A stretch of 64,000 nucleotides of DNA from Periplaneta americana. Lineage: Eukaryota > Arthropoda > Insecta > Blattodea > Blattidae. Where the stretch lies: NCBI RefSeq assembly GCF_040183065.1, contig NC_091123.1, forward strand, positions 8,129,001 to 8,193,000, in the 5' to 3' direction. Under the pieces are notes generated by a model that saw nothing but the letters and a program-made list of their open reading frames with translations, ran no database searches and was not told where the DNA came from. Shown here one piece after another: positions 12,345-24,779 of the stretch (position 1 is the stretch's first letter; each line of letters begins with the position of its first letter). A program made the translations under genes and the position numbers.

Positions 12345-13234
12345 GAGTGGTGATTTGAACTGCAATTCTGTGAATTTGAGATTCATGTCACCAACGCAAA
12401 AAATGTTATATATATGAAGAAATGACTATGTGAATTTGGAAAAACTTTAAATTTAAAGTGGAGGACAAATAGATCCATAACTCATTTTCTTTACGGCTCA
12501 TCACAAAATTTGTATTTGCACCTTAGAAAAACCATAGGCAGGATGATAAGAGAGTGTGCTGTTTGACTATTTCTGGTGATTACTAAAGAATTAATCATGT
12601 TTATGAAGCCATGACAGGATATTCTATGTAGAAATGGGAAAGAAACACTAGCCAGGGAGGAGAGGGCAGTGGAGTCCTGGCTGAGAGAGACACTAGTGGG
12701 TGAGGGCGATTGCAATACCTTCGGTCTGAATTTAGCATATCAGTCACTGGTAGCATCATCTATCACACTGGACATTGGGCTGCCAGAATCCCAGTCCAAC
12801 CGCATCGGTCTCTCCCGGTGAGGTGAAGGAAGGATAAGGAACCGGAACCCTGGCTTTATGGAGAATAGAACAGAGAGCAACTAGGATGGGTGAGGTTAGG
12901 TCTGGCTTGGTTGAGATGGCAGTGGGTCATGGATAAAGGCTTCAGTGAACCATTTAACTGTTCACTGCAGCACTCATCATCCTTCATGTTGGATGGTAGG
13001 CCACCAGTAGCCAAGTTCATCCCATCAGCTTAATGAAATGGGGGCACAGAAGCAAAGGCAGAATGATGAATCCTACCTAAACTATCTTCGTGCCTCATGG
13101 TTTTGCCTAAAGGTGCATATTGATAATTCCTCCATTCCCTAGTCCCATATCAGATACAGACAGATTGGAATTCATACCAACAGATGCATACAGATTCCGA
13201 GTCTGTTGAGCAATGAATTTATCAACAATTTACA
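12345..13234. repeat. ~880-bp dispersed repeat, copy 2
   Basis: This is the direct-orientation relative of 6402-7276. Differences include small indels, such as an extra segment near 12950-12970. The internal order is the same throughout. See copy 1 for classification limits. Confidence 0.8.
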
Positions 13235-13659
13235 AAGAGATGTCGTCTCTAGCAGAAACCATAGAAGTAATATTACTAACGTTTGAATAGTAATGTAATT
13301 GGAAGGAAATGCACTCTCCTATCCCCTCATCTAATCCATCCTAACCTTGCCACAGTCCTCAACTTCCTGTATTTTGGTCAAGGGTAAATACTAGCTTTTA
13401 TTTACATGCAGTGTTTCTGCACTTTGGTCCAGGGAAAATGCTCGTCTTTATTGACAACTACTTTTACAATGTCGCCATCTATAATGTTGGGAGATTGAAT
13501 GAAAGGAAATGTTTAAAAAGAATGTTGCCAGCATTACAACAGTAGTTTCTCATTGGCTATGTTAATAGACGATCGTTTACTGTGTCGTGGCATTGATAGT
13601 TACAGTGAAGGCAAAGGTAGATTAACAGAATAATTCTAGAAGTAAAGCACATGGTAATA

Positions 13660-13722
13660 GAGGACAATATGCTGAGTTCTTGGCAATGAAGCCATCAGCT
13701 CTCTTGCTCTCCAATATAGGAG
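13660..13722 (-). pseudogene. Short LINE ORF2 C-terminal remnant
   Basis: The minus strand at about 13679-13717 reads YWRARELMASLPR, matching the terminal residues of the LINE tail at 12030-12260. Only this short end is recognisable. Confidence 0.4.
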
Positions 13723-13739
13723 AGTGGTGTAGCAAAAAG

Positions 13740-15110
13740 TATAACCGTTTTAATGTAGGCACCATATTTTTATGTTATGGCGGTTATATCACCTACACAC
13801 AACCTGCTGTTGGTTAGCGGGTCAATATGACCTAGCCGGGAAGATTGTCAGACAACTCCACCGACCATATCCCCTCTGCACCACTTAGGGGACGCTTATG
13901 CATGCCATGGCAGGTCAGCATGCTAAAATGGCATTTCCTCCATTTTGATGGAACAGTTATACCGCTGTGATTCGGTCCCCAGAGCCTCGTTTGTTAAAAA
14001 CAGGTTGCACCACGAGAAGGTGAGGATGGGTTTTGAGTAGGAGAGGTATGAAATGCACTTCACTACTCCTTGCAACCCTAGAGGACGACATAAGCTCTTC
14101 AAAAACTGTTATGTCGAACAAATGGACTACTGCAGGGAGATTTCTCTCTTAGTCAATATTGTAGCAGCAGACATACACCAAAGACAGCTGATGAGACAGT
14201 CCAGAAGCAATATTATATATACAATGATGCTACCAAAGGCACCAGAAGACTTACAAGAAATATTTAATAGTCGTGTAGGCTGGACAGATAGAAATGGACT
14301 AATAAATAAGGAGAATACAGTCCAGATGGTTTACCAGAGAGAAACTTCTCCCTAAAAAGAAGATAACATATAAAAAAGGTAAAGGTAAAGGTATCCCCGT
14401 AACATGCCATGAAGGCACTTGGGGGGCATGGAGGTAGAGCCCCATGCTTTCCATGACCTCGGCACTAGAATGAGGTGGTGTGGTCGGTACCACGCTCTGA
14501 CCGCCTTTTACCCCCGGGAAAGACCCGGTACTCAATTTTATAGGAGGCTGAGTGAACCTCGGGGCCGTTCTGAAAGTTTGGCAACGAGAAAAAGTCCTGT
14601 CACCACCTGGGATCGAACCCCGGACCTTTCAGTCCGTAGCCAGCTGCTCTACCAACTGAGCTACCCGGCCGCCGAAGATAACATATGGAACAGGGAAATA
14701 GAATGCTGTAAATTATTTGAAGTACCTCGGAGTAACCTTTCAATCTTAGGGAAAGGTTTTCAGTATGCATATCAGACAGAAGGCAACTGCTGCAACCCAA
14801 GCTACTAGTGACATCTCCCATTTACAAAAGCTATTGCTAGAGGCAGCCATGAAGTTGTCTGAAACGTAAATAATACCCATTCTGATGTATGGCATCCATA
14901 TCATATAGGAATACCTGAAGAAGGACCTGATGATATGAGAAAGGGTAAAGGCCAAGTTTCTAAAAAAAAGTACTAGTAGTTTCAAAAATCACCCAACCCA
15001 GTTTTGTGTATCTATTGGCAAGAGAATAAATTTTAGTAATTATGTAGGCCTAGTACGCATCAGCCAGGCTACCTTTCTGCAACAGAGGTCCTGGGCACGT
15101 ACATTGCCAA
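13740..15110 (+). pseudogene. Decayed LINE, interrupted by a SINE
   Basis: From about 14060 the plus strand carries broken RT-related frames. After the SINE at 14372-14673 it continues with AFK-like and SKNHPT-like broken frames that assemble into the pattern of an insect LINE RT C-terminus: HLQKLLLEAAMKL-like, then YGIHIIWEYLKK, then KVKAKFLKK across frameshifts, and a VYLLARE-like stretch near 15000. Residues such as I-WEYL...VKAKFLKK fit the family pattern. The 13790-14050 portion has no coding signal and may be the element's upstream sequence (inference). Multiple frameshifts and stops make it non-functional. Confidence 0.6.
14372..14673 (-). mobile_element. tRNA-derived SINE with 13-bp target duplication
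   Basis: On the minus strand the head reads GGGTAGCTCAGTTGGTAGAG ... GGGGTTCGATCC, a well-preserved tRNA-like A box and B box. The 3' tail consists of TTACC/TTTACC repeats at the low-coordinate end. The exact 13-bp duplication GAAGATAACATAT lies at 14359-14371 and 14674-14686, which proves insertion into the LINE remnant around it. Confidence 0.93.
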
Positions 15111-16299
15111 ATTAATATATACGTATGCTTTCATTAAATTTTCAAGATTTTCTTATGATTGACATATTGTCAGCTTCTTTACATTCTAATGAGAAAGTAT
15201 GTGGTCTGGATCTTTATTACGTTTTTTTATCAAGGAGCTATGATACTTGATACTACTGCCACCTACCAACGGTTACAGTCTTCTAATGGAGAATCATTTG
15301 AAGGCAACTGAAGACGAGTTGTACACCACCAGCGCTATAACCAACAGAAGCTGGACTGGAAATGTGGAAATCACTTCTCGGGCATCTGTAAATATTACAA
15401 AAGAAATTAAAGCATGTCCAATGGCAAAGAATATATAACACACGTCGTAATTAAACTGTTGCTGAATAATTACAACATTTTCTTACTCTTTAAAAATGTA
15501 GGTCTAAATATATACTATCACATTCCCACTGATAATGTATGCATAGCTCCAATAATTGCTGTCAAATGAAATCTGTTGGCCTATTAATCCCCGAGCATAT
15601 CTTAAATAGAAATACATACACAAAACATTGTCATTTCATAATTATTCGTTTACCTAACCTAAAACATGCATGCTGATGCCAATGTATAATTGTTATTACA
15701 GGTATGACCAGTAATATTGTGAGCTAAGTATTTGTGTATTATGAATTTAGACTCAATGAGCGCACTGCTAGTTCCATTACACAGTTCATCTGCTGACTAC
15801 GTCATACCTACAAAACTAATCACTAGTATAGGTGGACATTTTGAATTACTAGTAGGAATGGAGCTACCGGTAATATTATTTTCACAGTGGACATCAATAT
15901 CAGTAATATTGTTCCTCACTTCTAGCACATACAGCAAGACTGCTTGCACCTGAACTGGCATCCTCTACACGCCATATAAGACACCTATGTCATCTGTCCC
16001 AGCATTCTGTGAGTTAAGTGCAATAAGTTGTCAGTCACAACAAGTGTGACGTAACTGTCATGGCTGATGACTGAAACTCTCCCCCCCTCCACATAAAAAG
16101 TTCGTCATATTTTTATTTCTTGTGTCAAGCTATTTTTCATTGCTTTTTCATTACTATAATTTCCAAATATTTTTATTACATGTTCTCCTGTGTTTCATGT
16201 TGCTACATTTCTTTTGTTTTGTAATAACCTGTAATTACTTAAGAACATGACATACCTTTCACTTCTACTGTATTTTACTACCTTTTCTACCAATTCTAC
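15111..16299. other. No gene recognised
   Basis: Several short open frames (15247-15438, 15732-15953) show no domains. A C run lies at about 16081-16089. Nothing else is supported. Confidence 0.4.
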
Positions 16300-17811
16300 C
16301 TTACAAAAATGTTGTTGTTGTTGTTTTCTAATGCCAGGCGTTTGACAATAAAGTCATTTGACCTCTTGCACTCCAATATTTTTCAAAGATATTATCATGA
16401 CCAGCCAATGAAGCACAGATTTTGAGGTGTTACGAATCCATTTCTTGGTTTGAGTTGCACAATGGGCAGTTAGGGGACTGATATATTCCAATTCTATGCA
16501 GGTGTTTAGCCAAACAATCATTGCCTGTTGCCAATCTAAATGCAGCTACAGACGATTTTCGTGGTAAATCGGGAATTAACTGTGGATTTTGATGCAGAGA
16601 GTTCCATTTTTTCCCTTGGAATTGAGTTATCAAATTTTGTTTGTTGAAGTCTAAGTATGTAGATTTAATAAATCTCTTCACAGAGTAATACGTAGATTTA
16701 GTAACAGGTCTGTAAGTAGCAGTGCTGCCCTTCTTTGCTAAAGCATCCGCATTCTCGTTTCCCAGGATTCCCAATGGGATGGTATCCATTGGAATACAAT
16801 TCTTTTATTGAGTGATATTAATTGAGAGAGCATTTTAGTTATTTCTGCTGTTTGAGATGAAGGTGTGTGTTTAGAGACGATTGATAGAATAGCTGCTTTG
16901 AAGTCAGACAATATAACTGCATTCCTAAATTTAATGATGTGGCATAGAAGATTCCTGAGACTTTCACTTATTGCAATGATTTCACCATCAAAACTTGTTG
17001 TTCCATATCCAAGTGATCTATAAAGTGAGAAGAGACAGCACGTAATACCTGCACCGGCACCTTGTTCTCAGGAGATCAAGGATCCGTCGGTGTATAAATG
17101 AAGCCAGTTTTGTGGAGGGTACCTAATATTAATTGTCTCTAAAGACAATTGTTTCAGTATTTCAGTGTTTACTTCCAATTTCAGTATTTCTTCTGTTAAA
17201 TTTAGATTATATTCTATATTTAATAGAGTTAAAGGGTTTGGTTTAATTTGTAAGTTTTCTTTTAAATTCGGGATATTTATTTTCTGTTTTAATTCTTGAA
17301 CAATGGATATGAAACTTATTTGAGTTTTCAATCTACAGAGAGGACTGTATGAATGTCAATTGTTTCCTGGTAATCTGATAAGTTTTTCATATTGAATCAG
17401 TGCTTTTTCTTCTATTGTCATTTTGATACCATTAATATTAGTGAGGAATCTCATAGAATCTATTGGAGTTGTTTTGATTCCACCAGTAATGAGTCTGAGA
17501 GCTTGGTTTTGAACATATTCTATGTCGTTTATGAAAAGTGAAGTAATTAAAATTTCTCTGCAGTATGTCAGCACTGGCTGTATAAACATTTTGTATGTAG
17601 TGTTCAAAGTATTCCTAGAGCATCCCCATTTCTTTCCTGCTAGTCTTTTTAGAAGGGAGAATCTTTTACGAGCTTTTTCAGAAATGTATTTCAAATGGTT
17701 GCTCCATGTTAACTTACTATCGAAAATAACTCCAAGATATTTGGATTCATAAGTCCTAGGAAGGTGTTGGCCATTGTATTGGATATTGAATTCTCTCTCT
17801 TACAAAAATGT
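16300..17811 (-). mobile_element. 5'-truncated LINE with RT C-terminus and RNase H, 13-bp TSD
   Basis: The element occupies 16313-17798. The duplication CTTACAAAAATGT is present at 16300-16312 and 17799-17811. On the minus strand the coding order is: RT thumb (HLKYISEKARKRF, QNQALRLITGGIKTTP), a linker, then RNase H starting at HLYTDGSLI and continuing in broken frames to GILGNENADALAKKG (its last catalytic Asp region). It ends with the CPLC zinc-binding tail and a (CAA)n-type 3' tail at about 16313-16325. An RNase H after RT is a feature of I-type and related clades, not of the Jockey pair at 24591-33602. Frame breaks and 5' truncation make it non-autonomous. Confidence 0.9.
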
Positions 17812-18698
17812 ATTGCTTATAAAAATCCTTACATATCTCCATTGCCACAAAAAGAATATATCCTATATATTCAACCATTTTCACTCCCAAATTCATAGGA
17901 ATTCACAGAGCTTCTTTTATCCTATGTGTGTGTATATATACTACCTGTAATAAAAATAAATAAATCTGCTTGGCATGTGTTTTCACATGTGCTTCCAAAC
18001 AACTTTCTGACCATCCATCTTTCAAATGTTGGCAAGTCTACAACCTGGAGGACTGTATTGACAGTGAATAATAAATATTGTATATTAGTTCTGGATCTGG
18101 ACACAAATTACTGGCTCTGGAAACAGAATTATCGTGATACATACTACAACTGGTATCCCGATTAGGCCAATAATCACTATTACAAACTGTATGTAGTAAG
18201 AATAAACAATGCAGTAAAACTTTATTGGAGGAAAAACGATAATAGATCATGTAATTAAAGTTGCAAAGACTGGTTTACACAAAAATAATATTATTAGTAT
18301 CACGACTATTACAGAACTCGGAATCAGGGAATGTTGTATGTAAAGCAATTTTCATTCCAAATAAAGTTGGACATAACTATTCTTTTTATTTAACAAAAAC
18401 GTGCATTTATAAAGTGTAATCTAGGTGAAGAAGTGAAAATAATACTAGTGAAGAGCAGGGGTCTATTTCAGACCTGGGAGGCTCTGGCAGCGTCAGGATA
18501 CTATCTTTCGAGGTCAGCCAGTACCAGGGCACTTTTCTCATTTTGATATTATTATCAAGTTTAGCAATTATAATAAAAAGTCTGATTTTATTCATATTTG
18601 AACAATTTCATAGTGAGGTCTACTACCTTTTTATCTATATTCGGACCCATGTATTTTAGTTTGATATTCTACAACTATTTCTGTGCAAATGGTGGTGG

Positions 18699-18739
<41 letters not shown>

Positions 18740-19435
18740 TGATGATGAAGATGACGGCAATTATGAAGGTAACTACTGTGGCTACTACCGAAATTCCAGA
18801 GCCAGGGCACTTATTTGTTTAGATATACACCACTGGTGAAGAGTATAAATTTAATAATGTGGTTATGGGAAAAAATAAATAAATATGATAAATAAGAGTG
18901 CATTTTACCTTGATACTGATGTACAGTATTCTAATTCATATTTTCGTCACTGGCATGATACATCAATCATTAGCGCCTTTTCTGTCATCATGACTTTTCA
19001 AAGTAAGCTGAAAATAAAATCAGATTTTAATAGAAAATGTTCCAGCATAGACTGCTTTATATATCATTTCATTACAGATAAGAATGCAGAATATGTTGAA
19101 AATACAGAAGAGGACGAGATTTATGAGGATTATGCTTTTGGAAACTTACTACAGAATGTCATCTACTGACACATGCAAGAGAAATTGGTCTTCCTCGTCA
19201 ATGAATTTAACCCAAGGAAATTACGTATTAAGATGTGTACCTTTCACAGCTGATGACAAAACAGCAAATATTTACTTTCGTTAGGGAAAACTGCTACTTT
19301 CCAAGTACTCTGCATACCAAACTTTTTTTTTGCAATCCCTTCAAACATATAGGAAACATATTAAAAGAAGGTATAACAGAAATATTCTCTGGTACTGCAA
19401 AGTGTACTTAAATGCAACAGACTCATATCAATAGA
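17812..19435. other. No gene; (GAT)n microsatellite
   Basis: A GAT repeat runs at about 18690-18740 and generates an artificial poly-Asp frame. The frames at 18885-19169 and 19084-19284 have no recognised domain. No exon or RNA gene is supported. Confidence 0.5.
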
Positions 19436-19530
19436 TTTACTGGCATGTAAAAGAACTCCTGAGGGACAAAATTCCAGCACACCAGCGACGATGATATAAC
19501 TTCGGAAGTTAAATAAACCATAATTTAATA
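19436..19530 (+). mobile_element. SINE 3'-end fragment
   Basis: GGCATGTAAAAGAACTCCTG, GGACAAAATTCCAGCACACC and GTTAAATAAACCATAA match the 3' body I associate with insect tRNA-SINEs. A weaker relative of the first motif is present near 8880. The tRNA head is absent. Confidence 0.5.
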
Positions 19531-21356
19531 AGGATGGCAGTACACAATTAAAATTAAACCAGGATCAGTAATGATGCACATAATACGGAAAAAAGACTAA
19601 TGAAAATATACAAATAAAATCATTAAATGACAGTGATGATGCTACAAATGGGTCTGATAATGGTTCCACAGGTGAAGCTAGAAATATTGTACATAAACAA
19701 CAAATCAATGAATCAATTACCTATTGGGATGTTCCCCTGCCAAACTGCATGAGCTGGTAAATTTTAAAAAAAGAAAGCAACATATGGAAAACTAAAGTTA
19801 TCACAGGTTGCAACTCCAAAATTAGCCTAAGTTGTTGATGTTACAAGAACTTCACTTTCTACAAGTACGGTTAATGACAATGACCAAGCCGTATAGGTTT
19901 GAACATGAGACAATTTTAACAGAAGAAATAAGCACAATGTATTTCCACTTCAACAAAATGCACTTTCCTGAACAGATTTTGCATGAAACTATGTAATTTT
20001 TCGAAGGTGATGAATTTTATAGAATGTGTCCTGGTTAAAATAAAAAAGTTCACCTTTCAATAAATGCTTAGATTCACGAAAAATTAAAAAGTAGAAGAAG
20101 AAGTTACTTTTACATCTTAAAATCATAAGGATACAATAAAGTAAAATTTTGTCTTTTTTGTTGAAAAAATTTCATTTGTCGTTTTTAAAAATAGAATATT
20201 GTACATAGTTCAGAGGGCCTCTCCACAAATCTTCATGCAGATAGTTTCCTTCAATCAGCTGTTTCGGCCGCCATTTGTAAAAGGTTGCATGCTGGGGATG
20301 GCCTTTTAAACTCAATTTTCTTAATTTTCCTTTTTCTTACTTAATACTAAAAATGCTTTCACCAAATTTTGTACTATGTGCATGATTTTTTTTTTGTAGG
20401 TCTTCTTAAAAGTGTGCTGAAAGCTATGAATCTTTGAAAATAATGAACAAAATTATAACAAATGGAAATTTTGTTTTTAACTCTAAAAAATAAAATGCTT
20501 CAGTTTTGTAAATCTGTACTTATTTTGCTCCTATTACAATTGAAAGCCCCTCAGGACGAATTTAAAGGGACCAGTGCATGCCCTTTAAACTGACATTCAG
20601 CTGTCATTCTGACAGACTTTGTTCTTCATTCTAACTAATTTTACTTTTCATTCAGTTCATATTTCGCGCTGTTATGTAGGAGAGAAATGTGTGTGGTGGA
20701 CCTGTATAGGAAGGAAGGATATTGATAGTATATATCAGGTACATGCTGTGCTTTGATACTCATTTTCTCGATTTTACAATTTTCAACATTTTGTAGCATT
20801 CAAAATGCTCTAATGATTGCAGTTTTTCTTCAATCTCAGTGAAATTTTGCACAGAGGTCCAATAAAAGCATGTGAAGTAAACTGACACATGTGTTTTCTT
20901 CTGCTATGGAAAGTATTCAGATCACCATGTGTTGAGGATGTGATAAGTTTTAAAAAATTGAAAAATTAAAATATGAAAAGCATGGTCATATTTTATATTT
21001 GAAGAAAAATTGTGTAAATTTTGAAAATTGGGACAATTATAATTCAGTATTTAAAAAAACAACAAAAATTAATTGTAAGTAAACTAATTGGAAGTGAAAA
21101 TTTGTGTATGGATGTCCACATTGTAAGAATATGTGGTAGGCATCATAATTTTTACCTGTTTTTATATATGACTACATAAAATAATTTTTTCTCAGCTCTT
21201 GAAGAATAATCTGAAAAAAGTACATAGCAAGTTATGTTTGTGGGAGCTTGAAAGGTATGTGGAGCAAATTTCAGGCAAAAAGTTTGAGATTTGTAGGAGT
21301 AGAAGTAATTTTTCAAAATACAATTTAATTTAACAAAAATAATACCATAATTTATA
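19531..21356. other. No gene recognised
   Basis: This AT-rich region has short frames only. No target duplications or terminal repeats could be paired. Confidence 0.4.
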
Positions 21357-21959
21357 TACAGGGTGATTCACGAAGATTGTGCAATACTCTAGGATGTGAT
21401 TTTTGGCATTATTCTGATGAAAAAAGTTAATATAAATATACGTCATATTTTTTTTAAATGACTGACTTACGCCCTCCTGAATGTTAAACATAAACGTAGA
21501 TATTCTTAAGGTTTAAGCATTTAAATTATTTACAATAATGGTACCGGGTGTATTATAAATTCATTAAAGAACATTCACGTTATTACTCACCTGAAAAATC
21601 TTATTAAAGCCGGTTTTCAAAGACCTCATATTCTGCAGCAATACACCTAGCTGCCCGAGTGTGAACTGTGCATGCCGCATTTCCTAACTTCTGTTGTTCA
21701 GATGCTCGGTAGATACGTTGAACAGATGTTGAGTTATCTCTAACCTTGACCCTGATGTCACGAGACTTTGTGTCGCTGCTATCAGCTGTACTGTAACATC
21801 CAAAGAGAGTTCACAAGAATGCGTGTTATGGAAGAAAGAAACGTGATTTTATCCGAAACTATTCAAAATCGGACACATGTATATATGAACTTATTTCATC
21901 AGAATGATGTCAGAAATCACATCCTAGAGTATTGCACAATCTTCGTGTATCACCGTGTA
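21357..21959. mobile_element. TA-flanked inverted-repeat element (Tc1/mariner-like, non-autonomous)
   Basis: The 599-bp element 21359-21957 has long terminal inverted repeats of about 85 bp. The left end starts CAGGGTGATTCACGAAGATT; the right end is its reverse complement with a few mismatches, ending ...CACCGTG. TA dinucleotides sit directly outside both ends. The interior has no intact frame; a minus-strand TRAARCIAA-like piece might be a transposase C-terminal relic. The TA target and CAGGGTG termini suggest Tc1/mariner, by inference. Confidence 0.82.
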
Positions 21960-23610
21960 GGTTCTAATTTTGGACCAAATGAGATGAAACTTTATACAGG
22001 GGCTATTTATATGCAGCATATGTACACAAATTTTCAAAGATCTAGCATAAATAGTTAAGAAAATTCAAATTTCACCTCAGTGTATCCTTAAGCAGTTGTC
22101 CTTGGAATTCAAAACCCTTCACCTAAATTTTGTTCTCTGCCAAAAATGATGTGTGTTGTGTGTCTGCATGTCTCGTCAAAATCTGAAAATGATGGCTGCA
22201 ACTCTATCAGATAAAAAATGATAATATACATGTTACAGTACTAGAAAATGCTGTTATGTTTCATAGGTTCTCAAAATTGTATGCTCCATAATTGCTCAAA
22301 TTGTCCGACCAAAAACACCTCCACACCATCATGCAAAAATTCTCACGAAAATGATTTTGATATGGAAGATAATATTGCTTATGAACGATAACTGAAGGTA
22401 GAGTAGGCCTACATCACTACACAGTCGAGCCTCAGTCTTCACATCTCAAAGTGTTGAAGAGCGGGCTGTTACCAGAAACTGAAGCCATTGTGTATCACTG
22501 AACTTGTCAGAAAATTATTTCTTTGTTTGCCAAAATGTTATACAAGCATTCCATTAAGAAACAGTTCTGTTCATACTGCATCTTTTAGTTGTGTATTTTA
22601 ACGAATTGTTTTAATGAGGTCAGAACACATTCTTTAAATTTCTGACTAACAAGTAACACTCTTGATCATACAGCACTCACAGTTCATTGTTTCTTAAAAT
22701 AACTTCATAACATTTGGCAAGGCTACTAGGCTAAGTAAAATTGCCCAGTTGAAAAAAAAAAACCGGAGGGGGGGGGGGGAGGCAGGCTACAATTTCAGTG
22801 ATGACATGTTCTGAGTATAAGAACTGCAAACTCTTCTTTAACAGGCCTACTGGCATGCTGTCATGAATCTGATTTCAATACTGCTGCAAAATGGAATTTC
22901 TTGGCTGCCCCACATGGCAATAATTCAGTAAATTGACTTGCAACTCTTGTACAGACTACGCACAGATCCAGAAAAAAATAGGAGAAAAGCTGGAACACGC
23001 TAAAAAACTGTTCCCTTAGGAAAGGTGACTGTGAACCTACTTTTTCACAAACAGAAGACGTACATTATGGTCCTTTTCATCACATCCTTTGTGAAGTGTC
23101 AGTTCCACCCATGTAGTAGTAAGGGGCAGTACAGGTTTTACACTAAATGTGTAATTGAAGGTTTAAACCTATACTAGCACTTACTACTCCATAAACTGAT
23201 GGAACTATGACCGGCGGTACATCCCCCCCCACTCTGAATTTTGTACTTTTCTTGTTTATACTTTTAATTTAAAAATATTGATGGAAAACTAGTCTGCCGA
23301 TAGCCTACAGAAACATGAATGTCAATTACGTTATAAGCAGGTTCAGATTCTCAATCATACAAACTTAATATCTCACTTCTCTGTCACTGCTGAATATACT
23401 AGGCCTATATCAAAACTGTAAAGCAATCACTCTAGTGTTATTCGTGAACATTTTAACAGCAGATCATGATTTTTATACCACACATGGAATACCACGCCAT
23501 AGCGATGTTCATGTTCTATACAATTATAAAAAAGCAGCATTCAAATACTTTCATTTAGGCTGAAACAAACGTCAAAAAACCCTTTAACATTTTCAAATGT
23601 TACATTATTT
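21960..23610. other. No gene recognised
   Basis: No coding or repeat structure is supported. There is an A run plus a long G run at about 22750-22781, and a C run at about 23223-23231. Confidence 0.4.
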
Positions 23611-23654
23611 AAAAATAGGGTAATTTCCTAGAAGACGGGCAAAATCCAACATGG

Positions 23655-23873
23655 CTGACGAAAACTACCACAACGTTCTGCCAACTATGAAGTTCAAATG
23701 TCACCAAACATTACAAAATCAAAGATGGAAAATCAAACATATGTTCATATTTTTAAGGAAGAAAAAGCCCTTCAAAAAATGAAAATATGTTAAATTTTCA
23801 TCTTTGATTTTTATGGTGTTTGGTGGCATTTGAACTTCATAGTTGGTAGTACTTTTCTGGCAGTTTTCGTCCG
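23655..23873. repeat. Near-continuous foldback (inverted repeat)
   Basis: The left arm contains CCAACTATGAAGTTCAAATG and the right arm its complement CATTTGAACTTCATAGTTGG. Pairing continues through CAAAGATG/CATCTTTG and AAGGGCTTTTTC, leaving almost no loop. The centre is near 23764. Arms are about 100 bp with scattered mismatches. Confidence 0.85.
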
Positions 23874-24779
23874 CACTTTACCCCCACAAATCACTAAAAC
23901 ACAAAACAAAACAATGAGTTATCTCATAATCAAACAAAATTCAATCCTCATTGACGTCTTCAAAGACAACCACTTCACTTGCATTATGACACAGGCTTCA
24001 AGGCAATCTAAACTTAAAGCATGCAGCCAACAAAGAACTAAACCACCACTTTGTCGTACAGTCAACTTCACATAACTAAACTATGTATTTACACAAAATG
24101 AAATTCTCTTTGAACTCTTATTACACCTTAACTTGTACGGAAAATTCAATGAACAATTCCTTGGAACCATAGGAACAGTTTTCTCATCATCAATCGATAC
24201 AATTTTTATTCACCAGCGAAAGAACTGAACCAAAATCGACATAAACTTTAATACTCTGTTCTATGTTCACATATCTTTCACAAATATCATAAAATGACAA
24301 ACTTTCAATAGGTTTACCCATCAGACACAATATAACACCACTCACGTCAAACAACCAGGAACTTACTGACGTCATTATCCTTTGAAAATAAACGAAAATT
24401 CTAGAACACATGATGACAACTATAACCAATCAAATCGAAGGAAAATCATAAAATGACAAACTTCCAATAGCTTTAGCCAGCAAAACAGTATAACACTACT
24501 CACGTCAAACAACCAAGAACAATTGACAACGTCATTACCCATTCAAATTAATGAAAATTCTAGAACAAATGACAAACTATAACCAATCAACCAACCAACC
24601 AACATCTTGTTTCACTGAAAGTTTATATGACCGGAGATCAAGCTGACTTGCTTTTGACTCCTCCTTTAATTTATAACACTTTGAAATTGTTCAGTCTAGT
24701 TCTTCAGTCCTTGATGTTAAACCATGATGGATGGATGAATTTGTAAAAGATATGGCTGGTATAACTTGGGTTTTATTAT

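Noticed and set aside
18598-18822. Open frame with a poly-Asp run
   Set aside because: Produced by the (GAT)n microsatellite; no domain or splice context.
19440-19500. Peptide resembling a piggyBac-like or other transposase end (ELLRDKIPAHQ)
   Set aside because: The DNA matches a SINE 3' body (CATGTAAAAGAACTCCTGAG) better than any protein-coding element.
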